From contig NZ_JBKBQG010000021.1 in assembly GCF_046292825.1 (NCBI RefSeq), positions 1 to 64,000 of the forward strand: DNA of 64,000 nucleotides, in the 5' to 3' direction. Source of the DNA: Salinarimonas sp046292825 (GTDB taxonomy: Bacteria; Pseudomonadota; Alphaproteobacteria; Rhizobiales; Beijerinckiaceae). Below, piece by piece: positions 15,222-27,598 of the stretch. Both the position numbers and the translations under genes were made by a program. The notes below the pieces were generated by a model, which did no database searches, had not been told where the DNA came from, and saw nothing but the letters and a program-made list of their open reading frames with translations. Each line of letters starts with the position of its first letter. The stretch's first letter is position 1.

Positions 15222-16148
15222 ATGGCGGGTTCCTTGGACAGACGCACGCTCGAAGGCTACCTCCTCGTGGCGGGCGCGATGGCGCTCGTGGGCACGACGG
15301 TGATCGCGAGCAAGCTCGTGGCGGCGGATTGGCCGCCCTTCACCGCGACCGCCTTGCGCTTTTCGATCGCGCTGCCGATCTTCCTCGTCCTGATGCGAGC
15401 GACACGCACGCCCGTCCCGCGGCCCTCGCGGCGCGACGCGGCGCTCCTCGTCGTGCAGGCGGGGGCGGGCAGCGTCGGCTACACGGTGTTCCTGATCGCC
15501 GGGCTCGTCCACACCTCGGCGGCGAATGCGGGGGTGATCGTCGGCACGCTGCCGGTCGCGGCCGCCGCCTTCTCGATCCTCGCGCTCGGCGAGCGCCCGC
15601 GCCCGGCGACGCTTCTGGCGATCCTCGTCGCGACGGGCGGCGTGCTCGCGGTGAGCGTCGGGGCGAACGGAGGCGGGAGCGCGGGAGGCATCTCCGGCGC
15701 GCTCCTCGGCAACCTCCTGATCCTCGCAGCGGTCTTGTGCGAGGTGCTGTTCATCCTCCTCAACAAGCGCCTCGCGACGCCCATCCCGCCGCTCGCGCTC
15801 TCGACGATCATGACCGGCATCGGCCTCGTGCTCTCGGCCATCCCGGCCCTCCTCTTCGAGAACCCCTTCGCGCTCGAGGCGAGCGCGCCGGCCCTGTGGG
15901 CGGTGGTCTATTACGCCGTCGGCCCGACGGTGCTCGGTTTCGTGCTCTGGTATGCGGGCGCGGCGCGGGTCACGGGGGCGGAGGCCTCCCTGTTCACGGC
16001 GGTCGCGCCGGTGACGGCGGTGGCGCTCGCGGCCGCCTTGCTCGGCGAGGCGATCACCCCCGCCCAGGCGCTCGGCGTCGCCTGCGTGGTCGCGGCCGTC
16101 GCGGCGATGACGCTCGGGGCGATCCTGCGGACGCGACGGGCCGCGTGA
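15222..16148 (+). CDS. DMT superfamily transporter (EamA domains)
   Basis: A 308-residue inner-membrane protein with ten predicted helices in two EamA repeats. LLVAGAMALVGTTVIASKLV is the first helix, and SAANAGVIVGTLPVAAAAFS ends the first repeat. VTGAEASLFTAVAPVTAVAL followed by LLGEAIT is the classic second-repeat motif. Members export amino acids or small metabolites, and the substrate is not predictable. AGGAG lies about 15 bases before the ATG. It stands on its own upstream of the OmpA-type gene. Confidence 0.92.
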   Translation: MAGSLDRRTLEGYLLVAGAMALVGTTVIASKLVAADWPPFTATALRFSIALPIFLVLMRATRTPVPRPSRRDAALLVVQAGAGSVGYTVFLIAGLVHTSAANAGVIVGTLPVAAAAFSILALGERPRPATLLAILVATGGVLAVSVGANGGGSAGGISGALLGNLLILAAVLCEVLFILLNKRLATPIPPLALSTIMTGIGLVLSAIPALLFENPFALEASAPALWAVVYYAVGPTVLGFVLWYAGAARVTGAEASLFTAVAPVTAVALAAALLGEAITPAQALGVACVVAAVAAMTLGAILRTRRAA

Positions 16149-16233
16149 GCGGCGACGCTCCACCGACGGGCTTGTCGGGCGGGCGCCTCTCGCGCATCAT
16201 CGGCACGATCGCGATCTTCTCGGAACACGACCG

Positions 16234-17133
16234 ATGCGCGCCCTCCTCCTCGCCGCCGCTCTCCTCCTCGCCGCACCCGCGCTCGCGCAGGACCTGCCGG
16301 GCTCCGCCGACCACCCCCTCGTCGGCCGCTACGAAGGCTCGCGGATCAACGGCTACGACGTGCGGGACTTCGACGTCTACCCCTTCCCGGAGGCGGCCGG
16401 GCGCGAGGGCTTCCGCACGATCGAAGGCCGGGTGACGCGGATCTCCTACATCATGCCGCCGGAGCTGTCCGTCGCGGCGGCGGTGCGCAATTTCGAGCGC
16501 GCACTCGAGGGACGGGGCTTCGAGATCGTCTTCCGCTGCGAGACGCGCGCCTGCGGCGACATCTTCAACGCGGTCGACCAGTTCCCGCTGCCGCGCATGG
16601 TCGTCGACCGGTTCGACTACCACGTCATCTCCGCGCGCCTGAAGCGGCCGGAGGAGGGCGACGCCTACGCAACGGTGATCGTCTCGATCGACCACAACAA
16701 GCATGCCCGCGTGATGCTCGGCGTCGTCGAGGAGGCGCCGCTCGAGATCCGCATGATCGACGCGGCCGAGATCGCGCGCAGCGTCGGCGAGACCGGGCGC
16801 ATCGCGCTCTACGGCATCACCTTCGCCTTCGACAGCGCCACGATCGAGCCGCAGAGCGCCCCGACGCTCGCGGAGATGGCGGCCTTCCTGCAGGCCTCGC
16901 CGGAGCTCGAGGTCGTCATCGTCGGCCATACCGACAACCAGGGCAGCCTCGAATACAATCTCGGCCTCTCCCATCGCCGCGCCGAGGCGGTGCGCAACGC
17001 GCTCGCCCGCGATCACGGCATCGCGCCGGCGCGCATGCTGTTCGCGGGCGCGGGCTTCCTCGCCCCCGTCGCGCCCAACACCACCGAGGAGGGCCGCGCC
17101 CTCAACCGCCGCGTCGAGATCATCGCGCGCTAG
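16234..17133 (+). CDS. OmpA family exported protein
   Basis: A 299-residue protein with a signal peptide (MRALLLAAALLLAAPALAQ). The middle region resembles a DUF4892-like domain (VYPFPEAAGREGFRTIEGR). The last 115 residues form an OmpA peptidoglycan-binding domain: ITFAFDSATIEPQSAPTL, VVIVGHTDNQGSLEYNLGLS with the D and R ligands, and RALNRRVEI. It probably tethers the envelope to peptidoglycan in the periplasm or outer membrane. Confidence 0.9.
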   Translation: MRALLLAAALLLAAPALAQDLPGSADHPLVGRYEGSRINGYDVRDFDVYPFPEAAGREGFRTIEGRVTRISYIMPPELSVAAAVRNFERALEGRGFEIVFRCETRACGDIFNAVDQFPLPRMVVDRFDYHVISARLKRPEEGDAYATVIVSIDHNKHARVMLGVVEEAPLEIRMIDAAEIARSVGETGRIALYGITFAFDSATIEPQSAPTLAEMAAFLQASPELEVVIVGHTDNQGSLEYNLGLSHRRAEAVRNALARDHGIAPARMLFAGAGFLAPVAPNTTEEGRALNRRVEIIAR

Positions 17134-17213
17134 AGCGTGGCGGGCCGTTCTCCTCCCCCGCGACCGGACGCGCGTGGCGTCGGGCGCGCGCTTGTGCTCA
17201 TCTGCCCGCCGCC

Positions 17214-17777
17214 ATGATCCGTCGCACGCCCCGATTCGCCCCCCTCCGCCGCCTCGCCCTCGTCTTCGCGGGAATGGCGGCGCTCGCCGGGTGCATCGCG
17301 GTGCCGCGCTCGGTCGAGGGCGTGCCGAGCGACGCGGAATGGCTCGTGCTGCCGCTGCGCTCCTGGGCGGCGATCGAGCACGGCGAACCGGAGGCCGTCG
17401 CGGCCTGCCTCGGCCCGCCCTGCGCGGAGCGGATGAAGGTCTCGATCCTGCGGCTTCGCGGCGACCAGGCCCGCGACGCGCGCGCCGTCCTCGCCGATCC
17501 CTCGCGCCTCGCGCGCGGCCTGTCCGAGCTCGCGCGCGCGGACGACAATCCCCGCCGCGCCGACGTCGCGACCCGCATCAGCGCCGAGCGGTTCTCGGCG
17601 GACGGTCTCTCGGGCTTCGTCATCGCGCTCGAGGGCGAGGGCGCGCGCACCCGCTCGGCCTTCGGCGGCGCGCTCGCCCGCGAGGAGGGCGCGGATCTGC
17701 GCGTCGCCTTCGTGGTGGGGGATTCGCGCGAAGGGGTCGAGGGCGCGCTGCGCCAGATCGCGGCGCGGGCGTTCTGA
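17214..17777 (+). CDS. Putative lipoprotein, function unknown
   Basis: A 187-residue protein. Basic residues and a hydrophobic run end in the lipobox MAALAGC (cysteine at residue 27), so it is likely lipidated and anchored in the periplasm. The mature region has two close cysteines (ACLGPPCAERM) but no family I recognise. It lies 80 bases after the OmpA-type gene on the same strand, so the two could be co-transcribed. Downstream it faces rpmF. Confidence 0.75.
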   Translation: MIRRTPRFAPLRRLALVFAGMAALAGCIAVPRSVEGVPSDAEWLVLPLRSWAAIEHGEPEAVAACLGPPCAERMKVSILRLRGDQARDARAVLADPSRLARGLSELARADDNPRRADVATRISAERFSADGLSGFVIALEGEGARTRSAFGGALAREEGADLRVAFVVGDSREGVEGALRQIAARAF

Positions 17778-17801
17778 CGAATTTCTGCCGGCGAAACGAA
17801 G

Positions 17802-17829
17802 AACGCCGCCCCCTCGGGGACGGCGTTCC
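17802..17829 (-). terminator. Intrinsic terminator of rpmF
   Basis: GAACGCCG (17802-17809) and CGGCGTTC (17822-17829) form a perfect 8-bp stem, extended inward by CCCC/GGGG. On the minus strand it is followed by TTCGTTT. It lies 28 bases past the rpmF stop. It could also limit read-through from the lipoprotein gene on the plus strand. Confidence 0.75.
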
Positions 17830-17856
17830 CTCACCTCGCGGTGCGGATCGGCGCGA

Positions 17857-18042
17857 TCAGGCGTCGGACTTGACGTCGAGCACCTTGCGGCCGCGATACA
17901 TGCCCGTCTTCAGGTCGATGTGGTGCGGGCGGCGCAGCTCGCCGGAATCCTTGTCCTCGACATAGGTCGGCGCCTTCAGGGCGTCCGCCGAACGGCGCAT
18001 GCCGCGCTTCGACGGCGACGTCTTTCTCTTGGGAACGGCCAT
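17857..18042 (-). CDS. rpmF: 50S ribosomal protein L32
   Basis: A 61-residue protein starting MAVPKRKTSPSKRGMRRS, the invariant L32 opening, followed by the HHIDLKTGMYRGRKVLD tail typical of alphaproteobacteria. The zinc-binding cysteines of some L32 forms are absent, as usual for this lineage. A component of the large ribosomal subunit. The mtgA gene lies upstream on the same strand, a gene order common in this class. Confidence 0.97.
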   Translation of the reverse strand: MAVPKRKTSPSKRGMRRSADALKAPTYVEDKDSGELRRPHHIDLKTGMYRGRKVLDVKSDA

Positions 18043-18172
18043 TGTATCGTCTCCGTATCACGGCACGCGCACGAGCGCCGGCCGGCCCGGCCGCTCGCGC
18101 GAAACTCGGAATGAGGCGCGGCTTATACGCGCTCTCGCGGCCTCTGGCTAGCCCCGATTTCGCGCTCGCGCA

Positions 18173-18913
18173 TCATCGCGCGACGCAGGTCGAGAGGTCG
18201 CCCGATTGCTGCGCGCGCGCGATCAGCCGATCGGCGAGCCGGCGGTGGCCCTGGCCGGGGGAAGCGGGGTTGCGCAGGATCGGATTCGGCAGCGCGGTCG
18301 CGAGGAGCGCCGCCTCGCGCTGGCTCAGATCCGCCGCGCTCTTGCCGAAATGGCGCTGCGCGGCCGCCTCGATGCCGAAGACGCCTTCGCCCCATTCGGC
18401 GACGTTCAGATAGATCTCGAGGAGCCGGCTCTTGCCCCAAACCGCGTCGAGATAGAGCGCGATGCCGATCTCGACCGCCTTGCGGACGACCGAACGATCC
18501 GGCCAGAGATAGACGTTCTTGGCCGTCTGCATCGGAATCGTGGACGCGCCCCGCAGCGCGCCCGCGTCGATGACGCGGCGCAGCTCGTCCCAATCGACCC
18601 CGTTGTGGCGGCAGAAGCGGGCATCCTCCGAGGTGATCACGAGGCGGATCACGTGCGGGCTGATCGCCGAGAGCGGCACCACCCGCCGATCGACCGGCTG
18701 CAGGGTCGCCCAGCGCGCGAGCATCAGGGTGGACGGCGGCGTGATCGCGTAGGCGATGACGCTCGAGGCGACGAACAGGGCGAGGAGCGCCGCGACGAGC
18801 AGGAACAGCCCGCGCACGAGCCGCGCGACGAGCCCGCGCTTGCGCCGACCCTTGCGCTTGCGCGGCAGGGTCTCGCCACCTCCGCTCTCCTCGGCGCCAG
18901 CCGGCCCCGCCAT
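18173..18913 (-). CDS. mtgA: Monofunctional peptidoglycan glycosyltransferase
   Basis: A 246-residue GT51 enzyme that polymerises lipid II into glycan strands at the inner membrane. It has a basic N-terminus and one membrane helix (LVRGLFLLVAALLALFVASS). Catalytic motifs are VITSEDARFCRHNGVDWDEL (catalytic Glu), RGASTIPMQTAKNVYLW, KSRLLEIYLNVAEWGEGVFG and AALLATALPNP. The ATG at 18913 has GAGGGGAGAG upstream; an ATG at 18976 is an alternative. It lies 130 bases upstream of rpmF and is divergent from ispA. Confidence 0.93.
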   Translation of the reverse strand: MAGPAGAEESGGGETLPRKRKGRRKRGLVARLVRGLFLLVAALLALFVASSVIAYAITPPSTLMLARWATLQPVDRRVVPLSAISPHVIRLVITSEDARFCRHNGVDWDELRRVIDAGALRGASTIPMQTAKNVYLWPDRSVVRKAVEIGIALYLDAVWGKSRLLEIYLNVAEWGEGVFGIEAAAQRHFGKSAADLSQREAALLATALPNPILRNPASPGQGHRRLADRLIARAQQSGDLSTCVAR

Positions 18914-19012
18914 TCCGCTCTCCCCTCGCGATCGAGACGCCCGCGAACGCTTGACCCGAACCGCGCGAGAGGGCAAGCCCGAGCGGCATCATTGCGGGAG
19001 GTTCCATCACCG

Positions 19013-19939
19013 ATGAACGAGGCGCTCACCGCATTCGAGGCGCGTCTGCGCGCTGCGGCCGACACCATCGAGGCGCGGCTCGCCGCCCTTCTCGACGATG
19101 CCGCCCGCTCGGGCGAGATCGCCCGCGTGCCGCGACTGATGGCCGCGATGCGCCACGGCGCGCTCGCCGGCGGCAAGAGGCTGCGGCCCTTCCTCGCCAT
19201 CGAGGCGGCGCGGATGCTCGGGCACGAAGGCGAGGGGCCGGTGCGCGCGGGTCTCGCGATCGAGCTCGTCCATTGCTATTCCCTCGTCCACGACGACCTG
19301 CCGGCGATGGACGACGACGATCTGCGCCGCGGCAAGCCGACCGTCCACAAGGCTTTCGACGACGCGACCGCGATCCTCGCGGGCGACGCGCTCCTCACGC
19401 TCGCCTTCGAGGTCGCGGGCGATTCGCGCGGGGATGTCGAGCCGGGTGCGGCTTGCGCGCTCGTGGTGGGGCTCGCGCGCGCGGCGGGGCTCGGGGGCAT
19501 GGTCGGCGGGCAGATGCTCGATCTCGCCGCCGAGGGGCGCTACGGCCCGCGCACGCTCGCCGAGGGCGAGATCCGCACCCTGCAGGCGATGAAGACCGGC
19601 GCCCTGCTCGCCTTCTCGGCCGAGGCCGGCGCGATCGTCGCCGGCGCCGATGCGGAGACCCGCGCGCGCCTCCTCGCCTATGGCCGCGCGCTCGGCGCCG
19701 CCTTCCAGATCGCCGACGACATCCTCGACCGCGAGGCCACCGCCGAGGCGCTCGGCAAGGCGGTCGGCAAGGATGCCGAGCGCGGCAAGGGCACGCTCGT
19801 CGACATCCTCGGGATCGACGCCGCCCGGGCCGAGTGCGCCCGCCTCGTCGGGGAAGCCGAGGCCGCCCTGGCGCCGTTCGGCGCGCGGGCCGACGTGCTG
19901 ATGGCGGCCGCGCGGTTCACCGCCGCGCGGAAATCGTGA
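19013..19939 (+). CDS. ispA: Polyprenyl synthetase (farnesyl diphosphate synthase type)
   Basis: A 308-residue prenyl synthase. The first aspartate-rich motif is LVHDDLPAMDDDDLRRGKPT and the second is FQIADDILD. GGKRLRPFLAIEAARMLG binds diphosphate. The two residues between the first aspartates and PAMDDDD fit the short-chain (C15, sometimes C20) IspA group. It makes farnesyl diphosphate for undecaprenol, quinone and carotenoid side paths. GCGGGAGG lies ahead of the ATG at 19013. No dxs follows, although ispA-dxs is a frequent pairing. Confidence 0.93.
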   Translation: MNEALTAFEARLRAAADTIEARLAALLDDAARSGEIARVPRLMAAMRHGALAGGKRLRPFLAIEAARMLGHEGEGPVRAGLAIELVHCYSLVHDDLPAMDDDDLRRGKPTVHKAFDDATAILAGDALLTLAFEVAGDSRGDVEPGAACALVVGLARAAGLGGMVGGQMLDLAAEGRYGPRTLAEGEIRTLQAMKTGALLAFSAEAGAIVAGADAETRARLLAYGRALGAAFQIADDILDREATAEALGKAVGKDAERGKGTLVDILGIDAARAECARLVGEAEAALAPFGARADVLMAAARFTAARKS

Positions 19940-19990
19940 GGGGGGACGCTGCGATCGGAGTTCGTGACTCGTTAACCTACCTGCGACGCC

Positions 19991-20165
19991 GTCATTCCGG
20001 GGCGCGGAGCGAGCCCGGAACCCAGACTCCCGACGTCCGATGAGCAGCCTATAGGCTGCGTCCTTCAACGCATCCAGGGCCTTGAGCTGCGGAGCGAGCG
20101 CGCATGCGCGCTCGAACGAGCGTCATGGTTCTGGGTTCCGGGCTCGCTTCGCGCCCCGGAATGAC
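19991..20165. repeat. Family A composite palindromic repeat
   Basis: A 175-bp near-palindrome between ispA and the CobW gene. The left arm begins GTCATTCCGGGGCGCGGAGC and the right arm ends GCGCCCCGGAATGAC. The arms pair over about 36 bases with one mismatch. The interior holds GCAGCCTATAGGCTGC and GAGCGCGCATGCGCGCTC. Same length and design as the copy at 41911-42085, with centre elements in the opposite order. Confidence 0.88.
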
Positions 20166-20189
20166 GGGGTGGAGAAGATTTTTCGTCCC

Positions 20190-21359
20190 TCAACGCTGCG
20201 CCTTCATCCCCGACAGGAGCGCGAGCGGGTTGTCGGCGAGGGCGGCTTCGTCCGGGCGGTCGATGCCGGGCTCGTTGCGGAAGGCGGCCCAGAGGCTGCG
20301 GACATAGGCGGGATCGAGATCCTTGCCGATGAGGACGAGGCGGCTGCGGCGGTCCTCGTCGGGCCAGCGCTCGAGCACGGCAGGCACGTGGATCACGTGC
20401 TGGACGCCGTGGACGACGATCGGGTGCTCGGGATCCTCGGCGATCGCGACGATGCCCTTGAGCCGCAGGAGCTTGGGCCCCTGCGTCGCGCGCAGCATGT
20501 CGAGGAAGAGATCGAGCGTGCGCTGCGGCACCGGCGCGTCCGAGACGAGGCAGAAGGCGCGGATCGAGGCGTCGTGGCGGTTCACGTCGTGGTGGTGGTG
20601 GCCGTGATCGTGATCGCCGTGGCCATGGTGATGGTGGTGGTGCCCGTGGGCGCGCTCGTGCGCCGCCGCCTCGGCCGCCGCGACGGCCTCCGCCGAGAGC
20701 CAGGCGGCGACGTCCGACGGCTTGGCCGCGAGGTCGAACGGGCCGCGGCCCAGGATCTCGCGCGCGGGGATCGCGCCGGCGACCGCGCGGTGGCGCCGCG
20801 CGCCGGGGGCGAGCGCGGCGAGGCGCGCCTCGAGCGCGGCGAGGGCGTCGGCGCTCGCGATGTCGGACTTGGTGACGACGATCTCGTCGGCCACCGCCAC
20901 CTGCTTGAGCGCCTCCTCGTGCGCGTCGAGCGTCGCCGCGCCGTTGACCGCGTCGACGACCGTGACCACGCCCTCGACGGGGTAGCGCAGCTTCAGATAG
21001 GGGTGGTAGAGCACCGCGTGCAGGATCGGCGCGGGATCGGCGAGGCCCGTCGTCTCGACGATCACGCGCTCGAAGGGCATGATCCGCCCGTTGTCGCGCC
21101 GCCGCAGAAGGTCCTCGAGCGTCGCCACGAGATCCCCGCGCACCGTGCAGCACAGACACCCCGCCGAGAGCAGCACCATGCCCTCGTCCACCGTCTCGAC
21201 GAGGAGGTGATCGAGCCCGATCTCGCCGAACTCGTTCATGATCACGACGGTGTTCGACAGCCCCTCGTCCTTCAGGAGCGCATTGAGCAGCGTCGTCTTC
21301 CCCGCGCCGAGGAAGCCGGTGAGGATCGTGAGCGGGATCGGGTCCGGTCGGGCGTTCAT
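20190..21359 (-). CDS. CobW/COG0523 family GTPase with histidine-rich linker
   Basis: A 389-residue G3E GTPase. Walker A is GFLGAGKTTLLNALL, the metal-binding GCLCC motif lies near residue 70, and a nucleotide base-recognition segment VVTKSDIA follows. A metal-binding linker of about a dozen histidines (around residues 240-260, HGHHHHHHGHGDHDHGHHHH) precedes the CobW C-terminal domain. COG0523 proteins act as chaperones for zinc, cobalt or iron enzymes. The histidine run suggests zinc, but no Zur box was recognised. The start at 21359 has CGAGGAG upstream. Confidence 0.92.
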   Translation of the reverse strand: MNARPDPIPLTILTGFLGAGKTTLLNALLKDEGLSNTVVIMNEFGEIGLDHLLVETVDEGMVLLSAGCLCCTVRGDLVATLEDLLRRRDNGRIMPFERVIVETTGLADPAPILHAVLYHPYLKLRYPVEGVVTVVDAVNGAATLDAHEEALKQVAVADEIVVTKSDIASADALAALEARLAALAPGARRHRAVAGAIPAREILGRGPFDLAAKPSDVAAWLSAEAVAAAEAAAHERAHGHHHHHHGHGDHDHGHHHHDVNRHDASIRAFCLVSDAPVPQRTLDLFLDMLRATQGPKLLRLKGIVAIAEDPEHPIVVHGVQHVIHVPAVLERWPDEDRRSRLVLIGKDLDPAYVRSLWAAFRNEPGIDRPDEAALADNPLALLSGMKAQR

Positions 21360-21420
21360 GGGCGGCTCCTCGAAGGTCGAGGAGAAGTAGCGCCGCGGGG
21401 AGAATGTTACAAGGTCACAT

Positions 21421-21561
21421 CCCTCCCCGGAGGGGAGGGTGGACACGGGAGCGCTAGCGACCGTGGCCGGGTGGGGCCCGGGTCGAGACTATCCTGCAAA
21501 CCTCGGGCCCCACCCGACCCCTTCGCTGCGCTCAGGGGCCACCCTCCCCTGCGGGGAGGGA
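21421..21561. repeat. Family B palindromic repeat
   Basis: A 141-bp inverted structure between kynA and the CobW gene. The outer arms are CCCTCCCCGGAGGGGAGGG and CCACCCTCCCCTGCGGGGAG, each also a local hairpin. The inner arms are GGGTGGGGCCCGGG and CGGGCCCCACCC. The element ends exactly at the kynA stop codon and may serve as its terminator. Related elements occur at 195-285, 62176-62319 and 63646-63909. Confidence 0.8.
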
Positions 21562-22380
21562 TCACAGCGAGGTGCGCAGGCGCCACAGTTCGGGGAAGAA
21601 CGGCTTCTCCAGCACGCCCTTGAGGTAGGACACGCCCGGCGAGCCGCCGGTGCCGCGGCGGAAGCCGATGATGCGCTCGACGGTGGTCACGTGGCGGAAG
21701 CGCCATTGGCGCATCAGGTCCTCGAGATCGACGAGCTCCTCGGCGAGCTCGTAGAGATCGAACAGCTCCTCCGAGCGGCGGTAGACGGCGCCCCAGGCGG
21801 CCTCGAGCCCCTCGTCGTAGGCGTGCGGCTCGCGCACGTCGCGGGCGAGCAGAGGCTCGGGCACGGGCAGGCCGCGCCGCGCGAGGAGGCGGATCGCCTC
21901 GTCGTAGATCGAGGGCGCCTCGAAGGCGGCGAGAAGCGGCTCGTGGCGGGCGGGCGCGTGGGCATGCGGTTTCAGCATGCCCGCCGACTTGGCGCCGAGC
22001 TTGAACTCGATCATCCGATATTGAAACGATTGAAAGCCCGACGAGGCCCCGAGCCGCTCGCGGAAGGCGAGGTAATCGGCCGGCGTCATCGTCGAGAGCA
22101 CGTCCCAGGCGCGCACGAGCTGCTCCTGGATGCGCCCGCAGCGCGCGAGCGCCTTGAAGGCGGGGCGCAGGCGGTCCTCGCGGATCGCGCCCATCGCGGA
22201 ATCGAGCTCGTGGATGAAGAGCTTCATCCACAATTCCTGCACCTGGTGGATGACGACGAAGAGCGTCTCGTCGTGCTGGCCCGAGAGCGGCTCCTGCGCC
22301 GAGAGGAGCACGTCGAGGCGCAGATAGTCGCCATAGGACATGTCGTTCGAGAAATCGGTCTTGACCCCGTCCGTCGCCAT
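21562..22380 (-). CDS. kynA: Tryptophan 2,3-dioxygenase
   Basis: A 272-residue haem enzyme that opens the indole ring of L-tryptophan to N-formylkynurenine, the first step of the kynurenine pathway. Family features are MSYGDYLRLDVLLSAQ, DETLFVVIHQVQELWMKL with the distal histidine, ASSGFQSFQYRMIEF and the C-terminal WRFRHVTTVERIIGFRRGTG with the proximal histidine. The ATG at 22380 follows GGGAGGGCGCC. It is divergent from a kynureninase-like gene, so the two probably form a tryptophan catabolic unit. No kynB formamidase is seen here. Confidence 0.96.
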   Translation of the reverse strand: MATDGVKTDFSNDMSYGDYLRLDVLLSAQEPLSGQHDETLFVVIHQVQELWMKLFIHELDSAMGAIREDRLRPAFKALARCGRIQEQLVRAWDVLSTMTPADYLAFRERLGASSGFQSFQYRMIEFKLGAKSAGMLKPHAHAPARHEPLLAAFEAPSIYDEAIRLLARRGLPVPEPLLARDVREPHAYDEGLEAAWGAVYRRSEELFDLYELAEELVDLEDLMRQWRFRHVTTVERIIGFRRGTGGSPGVSYLKGVLEKPFFPELWRLRTSL

Positions 22381-22468
22381 GGCGCCCTCCCCTGAATGAT
22401 TGAAGCTTGAAATATCTCGCGCCCCGACACAAGCTGCATGCCGCTCCTCGTCATGGCGGTACACATCG

Positions 22469-23641
22469 ATGCTCGACCTGCGCGCCCATTTCAGCCGATT
22501 CCGCGAGGCCGACCCCGATCGCCTCCACCTCGCCGCCCATTCGCACCATTATTGGCCGGACGTTGCGGGCGAGGCGCAGATCGCCGCCTTCGACGACGCC
22601 GCGCGGCTCGCGGACGGCAAGTGGGGCCACGTGCTCGGGCCGCTCTGGCAGGCCTGCCAGGCTCATGTCGCCCGCGTCCTCTCGCTGCCCGATACGGGGA
22701 GCGTCGTCTTCGCGCAGAACACCTTCGAATTGTGGCTGCGGCTCCTCTCCTGCCTGCCGACGGACCGCCCCTTACGCATCCTCGCGACCGACGGCGAGTT
22801 CCACTCCTTCAACCGGCTCTCGCGGCGGCTCGCGGAAGACGGCCTCGTCGCCCTCGAGACGGTGCCCGTCGAGCCCTTCGCGACCTTCGCCGAGCGCTTC
22901 GCGGACGCGGCGCGGGAGGGCGGGCACGATCTCGTGCTGTTCAGCCAGGTCCTGTTCGGATCGGGATTCGTGGTCGACCCGCTGGAGGAGGTGGTCGCCG
23001 CGGTGCGCGACGCCGAGACCTTCGTCGTGATCGACGGCTATCACGGCTTCATGGCGCGGCCGACGGACCTCTCGCGGCTCGCCGGGCGCGTGTTCTACAT
23101 GTCGGGCGGCTACAAATACGTGATGGCGGGCGAGGGCGCGGCCTTCATGCATTGCCCGCCCGGTTACGGCGAGCGCCCCCGCGCCACCGGCTGGTACGCC
23201 GCCTTCGGGGCGCTGACGCAGCGTCAGGCCGGCACGGTGCCCTATGCTCGAGACGGCTTCCGCTTCATGGGCGCGACCTTCGATCCCACCGCGCTCTACC
23301 GCTTCGACGCGGTGATGGCCTGGCTCGACGGGCTCGGAATCGATGCGGGCCGCGTGCATGCCCATGCGATCGCCTGCCAGGAGGCGTTCTGCGAAGGCCT
23401 CGCTGAGGCCGACGCGCCGATCGGCGAGCGCGATCTGGTCCTGCCGCTCTCCGAGACGCGACGCGGCAATTTCCTCGGCTTCCGCCGCGCGGACGCGGCC
23501 GCCCTTCAGGAACGGCTCGCCGCCGCGCGCATCGTCACGGATTCGCGCGGCGACGTGCTGCGCATCGGCTTCGGGCTCTACCACGTGGCGGACGAAGCGC
23601 GAGAAGCCGCCCACCGCGTCGCCCGCGCGCTCGCGGCGTGA
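22469..23641 (+). CDS. PLP-dependent class V aminotransferase-fold enzyme, kynureninase-like
   Basis: A 390-residue fold-type I PLP enzyme. LHLAAHSHHYWPDV is the N-terminal substrate loop, VIDGYHGFMA holds the PLP-contacting aspartate, and FYMSGGYKYVMAGEGAAFMH holds the Schiff-base lysine. The C-terminus ends with LRIGFGLYHVADEA. The divergent kynA gene 88 bases away makes a kynureninase function (kynurenine to anthranilate plus alanine) likely, but the sequence may belong to a related class V group. The ATG at 22469 is the first in the fold; no strong ribosome site is visible. Confidence 0.8.
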   Translation: MLDLRAHFSRFREADPDRLHLAAHSHHYWPDVAGEAQIAAFDDAARLADGKWGHVLGPLWQACQAHVARVLSLPDTGSVVFAQNTFELWLRLLSCLPTDRPLRILATDGEFHSFNRLSRRLAEDGLVALETVPVEPFATFAERFADAAREGGHDLVLFSQVLFGSGFVVDPLEEVVAAVRDAETFVVIDGYHGFMARPTDLSRLAGRVFYMSGGYKYVMAGEGAAFMHCPPGYGERPRATGWYAAFGALTQRQAGTVPYARDGFRFMGATFDPTALYRFDAVMAWLDGLGIDAGRVHAHAIACQEAFCEGLAEADAPIGERDLVLPLSETRRGNFLGFRRADAAALQERLAAARIVTDSRGDVLRIGFGLYHVADEAREAAHRVARALAA

Positions 23642-23667
23642 GAGGTCCCTCGATCTGTTCGAGGGGT

Positions 23668-23843
23668 GTCATCCGGACGCCGAAGGCGATCCGGGACCCA
23701 TGCCCACGACGTGCGAGTCGCAGCCTATAGGCTGCGTTTCGCCGACATGCCCTGCTGAAATGTCTTGGAGCGAGCGCGGCATGCGCGCTCGGACGATCGT
23801 CGGAGCGTATGGGTCCCGGGTCCGCTTCGCGGCCCGGGATGAC
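23668..23843. repeat. Family A composite palindromic repeat (inverted relative to the 2.7 kb copy)
   Basis: A 176-bp near-palindrome between the kynureninase-like gene and the hydantoinase gene stop. It begins GTCATCCGGACGCCGAAGGC and ends CGCTTCGCGGCCCGGGATGAC. This is the reverse orientation of the copy at 2680-2856, with the GCAGCCTATAGGCTGC and GAGCGCGGCATGCGCGCTC palindromes inside. It lies between convergent genes and could end transcription from both sides. Confidence 0.88.
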
Positions 23844-23871
23844 AGCCTTCGCATCGTCGACGAACGGCGGC

Positions 23872-27546
<3,675 letters not shown>

Positions 27547-27598
27547 CTGATGGGCCCTTTTCGCGAAAGCGCTCTCGAGGCGCGGGCAGGGTCCGGCC

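Noticed and set aside
20104..20307. Short frames inside the family A repeats (also near 2678-2890, 23809-24003 and 41754-42101).
   Set aside because: They recur because the repeat recurs, contain palindromic DNA, and have no ribosome site or conserved protein pattern.
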